NCBI GenBank assembly: GCA_020635205.1
Contig: JACKAE010000003.1
Coordinates: 930,001-994,000, forward strand
Reading direction: 5' to 3'
Length of the DNA: 64,000 bases
Source: Ignavibacteria bacterium
GTDB lineage: Bacteria > Bacteroidota > Ignavibacteria > OLB7
The position numbers were made by a program, and so were the translations under genes. Every line of letters begins with the position of its first letter. The stretch's first letter is position 1. The notes beneath the pieces were generated by a model. It searched no databases. It was given only the letters and a program-made list of their open reading frames with translations, and had not been told where the DNA came from. This document shows, one piece after another, positions 8,767-16,704 of this stretch.

Positions 8767-8844
8767 GACCTTAACGGCAAAATCACCTGCGGTGCTACCT
8801 TCGGCGGACATAGTCTTGAACTGCTAACTGCTCAAAATACCTTT

Positions 8845-8904
8845 CTCAATCCCCAATCCGAATTCCAAAATCATTTTGAATTTTGCCTTTTGAATTTTGA
8901 ATTC
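8845..8904. repeat. AT-rich dispersed phrase repeat
   Basis: The minus strand carries ATTCAAAAGGCAAAATTCA next to AATTCAAAATTCAAAAG, preceded on the plus strand by CAATCCCCAATCCG. The same 23-base core recurs at 16712-16742, inside the signal-peptide codons of the OmpA gene. It lies between convergent genes and has no coding potential. Confidence 0.6.
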
Positions 8905-8917
8905 CCATCACGTCTCA

Positions 8918-9199
8918 TCACTCGCTTACCTCTACACCACGCCAGAAGGCAACGTGCCCTTTAATCTCTTTGGCAGCCTCGGAAGGATCAGGGTAGTACC
9001 ACGCAGCATCTTTGTTATCCACGCCATTTACTTCAAGCGTGTAGTAGCTTGCGACCCCCTTCCAAGGACAGGTAGTGTGCGTTTTACTTTCCCGCAAGTA
9101 CTCTTTGTTCACCGATTCCAGCGGGAAATAATGGTTCCCTTCAACAACTACAGTGTTATCGCTCTCGGCAATAACTGCTTCGTTCCACATTGCTTTCAT
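8918..9199 (-). CDS. DUF427 domain protein
   Basis: The product has 93 aa. The start is set at 9199 because GGAGAGAAGA directly precedes that ATG; the frame continues upstream but the extension has no family character. The sequence MKAMWNEAVIAESDNTVVVE..HYFP and TTCPWKGVASYY..EVNG, ending with HVAFWRGVEV, is the DUF427 signature (TxCPWKG, YY, HxAFW). The length is that of the single-domain family. These are small cytosolic proteins without a settled biochemical role. The gene is divergent from the AAA/BTAD regulator at 9471, across a 271-bp spacer with no other feature. Confidence 0.9.
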   Translation of the reverse strand: MKAMWNEAVIAESDNTVVVEGNHYFPLESVNKEYLRESKTHTTCPWKGVASYYTLEVNGVDNKDAAWYYPDPSEAAKEIKGHVAFWRGVEVSE

Positions 9200-9470
9200 T
9201 CTTCTCTCCGATGTATTAAATGAGATCCAATTCACACTTTCTGACTTCAGAGAAGATAACGTATAATAGATCACTATCGATCTGTGGTAATCCGCCCAAT
9301 CCGGGTACCGTTTCATCGAGCAAGCATCGGTAAGAAGTAAGAGTGCCAGTCGTTTCACTTTTTCGCCTACAGTTCTCTCCAGCTCGCAAATCCCTCTATT
9401 TGGTTGTCTGAGAAATTCCGACCAAATTCAGCTTGAACTGCAGAAGAACTCTCGCTGAACATTCAGACTT

Positions 9471-12400
9471 ATGAGCGCACTCGTCGAATTCCTCAACCAC
9501 GGAATTCTCCCCTTTATTGGCAGAGAACGAGAACTCGCCACTATTCTCAAATTCTCTCGCAATGCCTACGACGCACAGGAATTGCGAGCACTTGCAGTTG
9601 TTGGCGAAGCAGGAAGCGGCAAGAGTCGATTGATCGAAGAGGCTCTCATCAAAATCCGGGAAGAGGGAGGCCTCCCCATCCACCTCCGCCTTTATCCAGA
9701 CACTTCTCTCTCGGTTGTATCACTTCTTGTTAGAGGATTGAATAGATCAAATGAGATACGCTCTCTTCTCCGCAAGGAAATTCCTTCAGAACTTGGTCCT
9801 CTGGTAAACGCGCTTCGGCGCATAACGCGCCTTCGCGCAATCACTCTTCTCATTGAAGATATCCACCTGCTGGCCGATAAAAGCCTCGCCGAATTTACCA
9901 CCCTCTGCTCTGCACTCGTTCACGATACACTCTCGATAGTTTACGCCGCCCGTCCAGTTGAAGGTGGAGGAAGAGCAACACTCGATCCATACCTCGTTGA
10001 CGTTATTAGCTTGCACGGTCTTGAAGAAAGAGTTGTTGGGAATTTGTGGGAGCAATTGCTCGGACTCCCCCCTAACGCCGAACTTGCCCGAGCACTCCAC
10101 GAAGCAACTGTCGGCAACCCGCTCGCCATTCGATCTGCACTGCGAGGAACGTTGCGAGATGAACTTCATCGACTGCAACACGGAACAATGGGAGGACGTT
10201 TCGCCGAAGAGACTATAGCTCGAAACTTCCGCCACGCAGCCGACCGCTTCAGCGAAGGTCTTGCCATTCACCTAACTACTGAAGAACGAGAGGGGATAAC
10301 TTCTCTCTCTTGGTTAGGCGAAGTCTTCTCAGTTGAGGGTGCAACCGCACTGCTGAACGACAACTGTAAACAGTTGCTTGAATCACTTCGCTTCAAAGGA
10401 ATGATTGCCGAAACAGTTGTTGCCGCCGAACCGGTACAGCGACAGCAAAGCAAGTTCCCCTTGATGGCCTTCACTCACTCCCTCGTCCACCGACAATTTC
10501 TTGAGAGTTCAGAGCCGAACGTCAACAAACTGATTTCTCTTCTTGGGTCGGCGGCTCCCCTATACTCCCATCTGCCGTTTGAACTTCTCCGGGAAAGAGT
10601 AGGAGCGTGTAAGGTAGGTGTCGACGAAGTAGTTGCGGCAATGCGCCAAATACGCACCTGTGCCAGTTACGTAGACCATAAAGTAGAGTGGCCGAAAGCA
10701 TTTGTACTGTTAGAGATCGCCGAAAGTCTTCTTGCAGAGAATCGGAAAGCCTTCACAGAAGAGGATCGTAAATACTACGAGGCATGGCTTCTGATGTACA
10801 GAACAGGATATTCTCGTAGAACCAAAGCGATTCTCCCCGAATTGATTGCTGAATGTTTAGAACGTACTGAAGGGAGTGTAGGGAAAAGATGGCACGAACT
10901 TCGATTGCACGCCCTCACTAACTCGTGTATGCTGGATGACTCTCCACTCCACCTTCGCAACTGCTTAAACGAGGTAAAAACCATCGTCGCGCAGGAGCCA
11001 AGTATCCGAGATGTGCAGATATTTATCACCATTCTCCGGTTGATTGGGATATACGCTATCGGAAACAACGACTGGGGAATGCTTCGCGACATTGAGTCGA
11101 AGGTCTCTGCAAATATCTCTGAGCTTCTGCAAAAAGATAGACGTTGGGGGACTGATCACCTGCTGATAGCTCTCGCTTACGCATACCAGACACCGGAAGA
11201 GTTTCGGGAGAAAGAACGCCTCTACAGAGAAGTGGAAACTCCTCACATCTGGCGAGATGTGCGTGCACTCTACCTTCTCTCACGTTGGCTACTCGACGCA
11301 TTCTACACAGATGAGTTTCTGGGACACATTGATGAGATGTTGGAGGTCTACCGCATCCACAATTCTCAGTTCTACATTATCATGAACACCGGCCTTCGCA
11401 TCGTTGGTCGCTACATGGTCGAAAACACTCCAGAACCAATTCTGGAACAGATAGAAAAAATATCGTTTGAGAGTAACACTGGCATCTATTGTCGGCAATT
11501 CCTCTACACCGAGATTCGAGCCGCTGCACTGATACGTGGAGAGTTGGAGATTGCGCGAGAAGTTGCCACTGTTACTCCACTCGACCCAGCCTCGGCGATT
11601 CTCCTCGACCTATCACCATTGGCTCCCCCACCAAAAGAAAAGGAAGTTCCTGATGAGATTGAATTAGACGAGATCAACAAGCTGCTTCTTCAGGCATTCC
11701 GCTCGAGCGAAGAGGATGATATGGCAACTCTTACCAAACAACTCTCATCACTCTTCAAGTCCCACATTCTCCGCCAAAGCGATATTCTTCCGACAATGGC
11801 CGGACTCCACATGGCTGAGCGGCATGGGATATTAGCATCTCAGGAACTGGCAAAAGATAGTGTTGAGGTTCTCGGTCACCTCCTCTCCTTCTTCGCCGAC
11901 CCCAACCGCCGTATGGGCATCCCGATAAAGTTCTTGCTTAAACGCTATGGAAAGTACCTCGATGATCTTGAGAGAAAGAGATGGAGCGAGGAGAGCAAAA
12001 AGATTTTGAAGTGGCGAAAGAAATCGGAAGAGGGTGAGAAAGAAGAGGGAGTGGAGAAGAAAAGACTCCGAATGATTGGAGAGATTAGCATCGAACCACC
12101 GGGAGAAGCACCTCGACGACTGCGAGGAGAACGCATTTGTTCTCTCCTCGGGACACTGGTTCTGAACGAGTTGCTCTCCGGTTCACTCGATCAAGTTGAG
12201 TTCAATCGACTTGCAACTGGAGAGGATGACCCCGAGCACGCACGAAAAATTCTGAAGGTTGCCCTTTTCCGCGCACGGGAGGCAATCGGTTCAGAATCAA
12301 TCACTTCGGATGATGGCAAGCTCTCCCTAAACCTTCAGGATATCCGTGTCGATCTTCTGGAGTTGCGCGAAGCACTTAACAGAGCAGATGATGGTCTCCG

Positions 12401-12722
12401 CAGAGGGAATCTTGTTCGGGCACTCCGCACAGTTCGCGAAGCACTCGACATATATCGGGGAGAAGTTATCTTTCCTTCACTCTACAATTCCCTCTTCGAG
12501 GCAATTCGAGATGAGTACGAAGCTCGGCTTCGGCACACGGTTGTTGCATTGGGAGATAAATTGCTGGAAGAAGGAGACCCACAGTCGGCAGAACGACTTC
12601 TCAGGGAGGGATTGATGACGATCCCCGTTGACGATGAGATCAGCGAGCTTCTCCGCGAAGCACTCTCAGCTCAGGGTTTCTTTGCCGAAGCAGAGCGAAT
12701 TAGGTTGCGGGGAGAAGAATAG
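9471..12722 (+). CDS. Large AAA ATPase with C-terminal BTAD-type domain, putative transcriptional regulator
   Basis: The product has 1,083 aa. The N-terminus has the FIGRERE signature of MalT/SARP-like regulatory ATPases (residues 15-21), Walker A GEAGSGKS (45-52) and Walker B ITLLIEDIH (125-133). A long helical repeat middle (about 300-830) follows. A Lys/Glu-rich hinge (KKSEEGEKEEGVEKKRL) leads to a C-terminal winged-helix-like part and a bacterial transcriptional activator domain (about 855-1083; LKVALFRAREAIG..., VDLLELREAL, ALDIYRGEVIFPSLYN, AERLLREGLMTIPVDDE). Domain order is inverted relative to SARPs, where DNA-binding plus BTAD come first. It probably senses an effector through the ATPase/repeat part and binds DNA or partners through the C-terminus (inference). 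It stands alone, so its targets are unknown. Confidence 0.8.
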   Translation: MSALVEFLNHGILPFIGRERELATILKFSRNAYDAQELRALAVVGEAGSGKSRLIEEALIKIREEGGLPIHLRLYPDTSLSVVSLLVRGLNRSNEIRSLLRKEIPSELGPLVNALRRITRLRAITLLIEDIHLLADKSLAEFTTLCSALVHDTLSIVYAARPVEGGGRATLDPYLVDVISLHGLEERVVGNLWEQLLGLPPNAELARALHEATVGNPLAIRSALRGTLRDELHRLQHGTMGGRFAEETIARNFRHAADRFSEGLAIHLTTEEREGITSLSWLGEVFSVEGATALLNDNCKQLLESLRFKGMIAETVVAAEPVQRQQSKFPLMAFTHSLVHRQFLESSEPNVNKLISLLGSAAPLYSHLPFELLRERVGACKVGVDEVVAAMRQIRTCASYVDHKVEWPKAFVLLEIAESLLAENRKAFTEEDRKYYEAWLLMYRTGYSRRTKAILPELIAECLERTEGSVGKRWHELRLHALTNSCMLDDSPLHLRNCLNEVKTIVAQEPSIRDVQIFITILRLIGIYAIGNNDWGMLRDIESKVSANISELLQKDRRWGTDHLLIALAYAYQTPEEFREKERLYREVETPHIWRDVRALYLLSRWLLDAFYTDEFLGHIDEMLEVYRIHNSQFYIIMNTGLRIVGRYMVENTPEPILEQIEKISFESNTGIYCRQFLYTEIRAAALIRGELEIAREVATVTPLDPASAILLDLSPLAPPPKEKEVPDEIELDEINKLLLQAFRSSEEDDMATLTKQLSSLFKSHILRQSDILPTMAGLHMAERHGILASQELAKDSVEVLGHLLSFFADPNRRMGIPIKFLLKRYGKYLDDLERKRWSEESKKILKWRKKSEEGEKEEGVEKKRLRMIGEISIEPPGEAPRRLRGERICSLLGTLVLNELLSGSLDQVEFNRLATGEDDPEHARKILKVALFRAREAIGSESITSDDGKLSLNLQDIRVDLLELREALNRADDGLRRGNLVRALRTVREALDIYRGEVIFPSLYNSLFEAIRDEYEARLRHTVVALGDKLLEEGDPQSAERLLREGLMTIPVDDEISELLREALSAQGFFAEAERIRLRGEE

Positions 12723-12880
12723 CCTCTTTCCTATATGCTCTTATACAACCCCCTCAGTTGAGTAGGTGAGCAGGGTGCATATCCGTCAGACACTTTCACA
12801 AGTTTCAGGGTAACAGATGTAGTGGAGACCTTCTCTATTCTACAAATTTGCTACTACCATTCTTCAAAAACTTTAGAACT

Positions 12881-13495
12881 ATGAATGATATTATCACAAA
12901 AGGAATTTCCAACGGTATCAGCTACGAAGCATACCGAGAACTTATCGACACCCTTTTAGCTGAAGGGAAGGCAACTGGACTGGATCAATCAGAAAAACGA
13001 GTAGCCGATACACGCTTGAACGTTGCGCGGATGAGAAGGAACGACAAAACGATTGGCATTCTCGATGAGGTACAGGAGACCCTCTCTTCTATCGACCGTC
13101 CGCAAACGTGGTTAATCATCACAGAGGGATGGTGTGGCGATTCATCACAAGTGATCCCAGTAATCAATCGGATGGCAGAGGTCAACCCAGCCATTAGCTT
13201 GAAACATGTGATGCGAGATGAGAATGATGACCTGATGAATCTCTTCTTGACAAATGAAGCGAAGTCGATACCCAAAATCATCGTCATCGACGAGGAAAGT
13301 AAAGAAGTGATCGGCACGTGGGGACCTCGTCCGGCAGAACTTCAGGCTAAAGCAATTGCACGAAAAAACGACCCGAATCCAATCTCAAGCCACGACTTCG
13401 CAATTCAGACACAACAGTGGTACAACGCCGACAAAGGAGTTAGTATTCAGAAAGAATTTATAGAAGTGGTAAAAGATCGAGTTGAGAGTGTATGA
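12881..13495 (+). CDS. Thioredoxin-like family protein with single active-site cysteine
   Basis: The product has 204 aa from the ATG at 12881; 11 further upstream codons start only with TTG. It has a thioredoxin fold: QTWLIITEGWCGDSSQ followed by SIPKIIVID with the cis-Pro. The usual CxxC is reduced to W-C85-G-D-S, as in the Thioredoxin_9 group, where the family protein carries one Cys. A redox or bacillithiol-like thiol role is possible but not shown. The N-terminal helix (YEAYRELIDTLLAEGKATGLD) is typical of this group. It has no signal peptide and is likely cytosolic. The 158-bp spacer before it holds only pyrimidine-rich sequence. Confidence 0.85.
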   Translation: MNDIITKGISNGISYEAYRELIDTLLAEGKATGLDQSEKRVADTRLNVARMRRNDKTIGILDEVQETLSSIDRPQTWLIITEGWCGDSSQVIPVINRMAEVNPAISLKHVMRDENDDLMNLFLTNEAKSIPKIIVIDEESKEVIGTWGPRPAELQAKAIARKNDPNPISSHDFAIQTQQWYNADKGVSIQKEFIEVVKDRVESV

Positions 13496-13548
13496 GTTCG
13501 GGAGTGTGGAGAGTTCATATACATGCGGACAATCAGTTTGCGAGTTTG

Positions 13549-13660
13549 CCATTAACACCCGACTTCCAGTCGGGTAGGGTGAGACTCTCTGCTGTGGCTC
13601 CCCTCTCCCACCTCGAGAACTCTCGGTATACCTGAACAAATTTTGGGAGAGGGGCGGGGG
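13549..13660. repeat. Composite palindromic repeat, copy 1
   Basis: The 442-bp spacer 13496-13937 contains a hairpin (ACCCGACT, tcc, AGTCGGGT; about 13556-13574). About 25 bp further on is an 11-bp inverted repeat, CCCCTCTCCCA at 13600-13610 and TGGGAGAGGGG at 13644-13654, with a CGAG/CTCG mini-stem in its loop. The same arrangement, reversed, occurs at about 41883-41976/43448, where it is interrupted by the IS. I see no gene in the rest of the spacer. Confidence 0.65.
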
Positions 13661-13937
13661 GTGAGGGAATCCCACTGAGATCTGGCAAGATTCGTAGAAT
13701 CAGATGTACAGAATACGATCAATCGATTACTTTACGATCATCTCCCATTGTCTTCGTCCGAGAGTATAGAGTCATAGGGAACAAAAACTTTTGCTCCTCC
13801 CTGTGGAAACCAATTGAAAGGAGTGACTGCAACTTTTCTCTTCTTCAAGACAATACTTGTAGATGTTCTCCCCACACTTTCACACTTCATCCTTGTGGAG
13901 CTAAGGGAGCAGACAAGAAACTCTTCGACGATCAAAT

Positions 13938-15422
13938 ATGAAACAGAACGCTGTTATTCTCTCCACTCTTCTCGCGCTCACTATCTTCACAGAAGATGCA
14001 GGAGCGCAGAAGCGTGGGGGGAATGATTACCTGAACAACTGCATCGAAAAGCAAGTAGACCCCTTGCAGCGTGCCTATCTCCAACTTACCTATCGGGAAA
14101 GCGAGAATAACCTCTACCACTCATCAGAGCCGTGGCAGACTGCCCACTACGACCGTAGGGGGAGAGTCTCGTGTAGTCGAGAGAGGTTTTTCAGGGAGGA
14201 TACAATCTCGCAGAAAGAGCGCAATTTTGCCACGCACATCCAATACTCTCCAACCGAGCTTCTAAAACGTCCCTACTGGAGCGAACAGATAGGGAACGCT
14301 ACGCAGAATCAACTGGTTGAATACCCCCTCAGCATCGCATACTACTCACCGATTCCTCTCCTCGACTACGCCCAATCTCGAAAAGTCACTCCTGATAAGG
14401 ACTCCGATCCCCACTTCGCCATCTACAGTCTGAAGGTTGGTGAATCAACCGTTAGACTTTACGTCGGTAAGTCTGATCGGCTCCTGCAAAAGGTGACAAA
14501 GAGTTGGAACGATGGCATGTTAGGAGATATGACCGAGACATTCATCTACACCAATTTCACAACGTTGAAAGGACTTCACTATCCACAGAGCATCGAGGTA
14601 GTTAAAGTTCACAACATTCGAGATACCGTACATATCTCATCGGCTAACATTGTGCAGAAGATATCCCCCCTCTTAGAAAAACCAGAGGATTACACTGTCG
14701 AGGATAAGGGGGAAGAGATTCCAGAACTCCACGTTGAGAAACTATCAGAACATCTCTACGGACTCAACCTACCGCAGGCAGAGTCGAGAGCAATTCTTGT
14801 TGAGTTCAAAGATTTTCTGATGGTAGTGGACGTCCCCTTCAACAGTGAGAATGGTGACTTGGTATTGAGAGAAGCGGAGAAGATTGCCCCCGGGAAGCCC
14901 GTACGCTATTTCGCTTTCTGTCACCACCACCCTTGGTATCTCGGAGGAGTTCGTCCATTTATTCACCGCGGAGCAACGGTTATCTGCACAGAGGAAAACC
15001 TTGACTACGTTCGCTTCCTCGCAACTGCCCCACACACAATTGAACCTGACAGTCTTCAACTGAATCCCTCCCCTCTCATCGCGGAACTTGTCGATAGTAT
15101 CATGACAATCTCAGATGGAGAGTATGAAGTCAAAATCTGCCATATCGGGAAAACATCTGCCCACACAAGCGACTACCTCATTTTCTACTTCCCTTTAGAA
15201 AAGATCGTAGTGCAAGGAGACTTAGCTTGGATACCAACGGAAGCCCCAATCACAAAGGCTGGACCGAGACAAGTTGGCCTCTACAATGGAATCAAGGAAT
15301 TCGGACTGGAAGTGGAGACGATTCTACAGACGTGGCCAATCTCTGAAGAACCTAAGGTGAAGAGTGCATTCCCATTTAGCGACTTAGAAGAATCTATTCA
15401 CTTAACAGAAGAAAGCCACTGA
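13938..15422 (+). CDS. Secreted MBL-fold protein with degenerate metal motif
   Basis: The product has 494 aa. The signal peptide is residues 1-23 (ends DAGAQ). Residues about 20-250 are an N-terminal extension of unknown fold. From about 255 a metallo-beta-lactamase fold is readable: LYGLNLPQAESRAILVEFKDFLMVVDVP, then FCHHHPWYLGGVRPF at 327-341, VICTEEN, and VQGDLAWIP near 425. In active MBL hydrolases the first motif is HxHxDHxGG. Here the aligned residues are H-H-H-P-W-Y-L-G-G, so the Asp/His of the DH pair are Trp/Tyr, and a complete two-metal site is unlikely. It is probably periplasmic or surface-located with a binding or altered catalytic role (inference). No partner genes are adjacent. 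Confidence 0.8.
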   Translation: MKQNAVILSTLLALTIFTEDAGAQKRGGNDYLNNCIEKQVDPLQRAYLQLTYRESENNLYHSSEPWQTAHYDRRGRVSCSRERFFREDTISQKERNFATHIQYSPTELLKRPYWSEQIGNATQNQLVEYPLSIAYYSPIPLLDYAQSRKVTPDKDSDPHFAIYSLKVGESTVRLYVGKSDRLLQKVTKSWNDGMLGDMTETFIYTNFTTLKGLHYPQSIEVVKVHNIRDTVHISSANIVQKISPLLEKPEDYTVEDKGEEIPELHVEKLSEHLYGLNLPQAESRAILVEFKDFLMVVDVPFNSENGDLVLREAEKIAPGKPVRYFAFCHHHPWYLGGVRPFIHRGATVICTEENLDYVRFLATAPHTIEPDSLQLNPSPLIAELVDSIMTISDGEYEVKICHIGKTSAHTSDYLIFYFPLEKIVVQGDLAWIPTEAPITKAGPRQVGLYNGIKEFGLEVETILQTWPISEEPKVKSAFPFSDLEESIHLTEESH

Positions 15423-15512
15423 AAGAGAGTGGGGAGTAGATCTCCTCACACGAAGCCACGATCCGCCCCCGCCGAGATGAATAAGGAACAGGCAGAATAA
15501 GAAGCATAGCAA

Positions 15513-15638
15513 ACTCCTCGACTCTCGACCCCTACTCCTCGACTCTCGACCCCTACCCCTCGACTCTCAACCCTTACTCTTCGACTCTCAACCCTTACTC
15601 TTCGACTCTCGACCCCTACTCTTCGACTCTCAACCCAT
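15513..15638 (+). repeat. 21-bp tandem repeat, six copies (VNTR) upstream of cassette A
   Basis: Six consecutive 21-mers run with consensus ACTCTTCGACTCTCRACCCY; the total is 126 bp. They differ at a few positions only (CTCC/CTCT, CGACC/CAACC). The array fills most of the 292-bp spacer 15423-15714 and ends 76 bp before the first gene of the fibre cassette. One strand is almost purely pyrimidine plus A. Confidence 0.9.
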
Positions 15639-15714
15639 CTGTAACCACTTTTCCTGTAAACGTAACCCCTGCCGATTACCTTGATTTCTGCTCACAAAAG
15701 CGAGGAAAAAAGGG

Positions 15715-16704
15715 ATGAATCGGCAAGAACAGATCGGTACGAGAAAATCGGCTCAAGTTAGGGCTAATAGAAACAGGCTCCGAGGAGAAGCTGCTGTTTT
15801 TGCAGCATGTTTGTTGCTTCTATCTCTACCTCACTTGCAACTTATCTCCCAGAGTCGGATTGTTCGGGGAACGTTCGGAAGTGGGGGTGGCTCGACCGGA
15901 TCGGGAGTCTCTGGTTCGCACGGGACACTATCACAGTCGATTGTCGGTAGAACTGGAGGTGCCTCTCAGGGAGAGACCTTCCACGATGCTGGATTCTGGC
16001 GACGTGGACTTTTGCCGAACTCCGAGACAGTTGTCGTAATTCCAGCAACTGAAGCCCCGGTCGGTCTCGTATTCACAATCCCAATCGATCTGCAATCGGT
16101 TACCGGTTCTCTCCTTGGAGCAACTCGTCCCTACAAACTCCGCCTTCGCTACAACGCAACATTGCTGGAACCAACCGGTGATACACCACAACCTCTTCGG
16201 GTAGGAGACACATGTTTTCTCGACATAACTGGAAATGCAGTTCTTCTCCCCGGTACATTTGCTAAACTTCAATTCAGGGCAAAGCTCGGAAACGACACGT
16301 CCACTCCCCTCACAATCGAAGAGTTTCTGTGGGAGATTTCAGGGGAAGAACGGAATCGGATTACGACCATTGATGGAACGTTCACACTTCTCGGCGTCTG
16401 TCGCGAAGGGGACTCAGTCCGCCTCATTCACTCCGGCCCTTCTGCCGCCCGCATCACACTTCAACCAAATCCAGCGCGAACCGAAGCAGTTGCCACCTAC
16501 ACCACTGCTGAATCTGGACAAACCGATCTGACTCTCTTCGACATGATGGGAAAGGAGGTAGCCCGACTCGCAACGTTTAACGGCGAAGCTGAGCAGATCT
16601 ATCGGATTGAACTTGACCTGCAAAGTATCCCAAGTGGAGCATACACCGTGGTTTGTCGAACTCCGAGCGAAACAATCATCGAACGATTGATGATAAGCCA
16701 GTGA
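15715..16704 (+). CDS. Cassette A gene 1: exported cohesin-like protein with T9SS type A sorting domain
   Basis: The product has 329 aa. The long basic N-region (RKSAQVRANRNRLRG) precedes the hydrophobic signal core, with cleavage near ISQS. The mature start has a Gly/Ser motif, FGSGGGSTGSG..GTLSQSIVG..GFWRRG. Residues about 105-245 look like a cohesin/immunoglobulin-type beta domain (IPIDLQ..KLRLRYNATLLEP...AKLQFRAKLGNDTSTPLTI). After GVCREGDSVRLI the C-terminal about 85 residues form a Por/T9SS type A sorting domain (PNPARTEAVATYT...LTLFDMMGKEVA...IPSGAYTVV), so the protein should be exported by T9SS and attached to the surface. The gene at 35767 is its paralogue with the same layout. Its stop TGA overlaps the ATG of the next gene (TGATG), which indicates translational coupling. 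Confidence 0.85.
   Translation: MNRQEQIGTRKSAQVRANRNRLRGEAAVFAACLLLLSLPHLQLISQSRIVRGTFGSGGGSTGSGVSGSHGTLSQSIVGRTGGASQGETFHDAGFWRRGLLPNSETVVVIPATEAPVGLVFTIPIDLQSVTGSLLGATRPYKLRLRYNATLLEPTGDTPQPLRVGDTCFLDITGNAVLLPGTFAKLQFRAKLGNDTSTPLTIEEFLWEISGEERNRITTIDGTFTLLGVCREGDSVRLIHSGPSAARITLQPNPARTEAVATYTTAESGQTDLTLFDMMGKEVARLATFNGEAEQIYRIELDLQSIPSGAYTVVCRTPSETIIERLMISQ

Noticed and set aside
12781..12860. Possible fourth, reversed copy of the 49-bp repeat (CAAGTTTCAGGGTAAC)
   Set aside because: Only about 12 positions match and the flanks do not; this is within chance for such pyrimidine-rich spacers.
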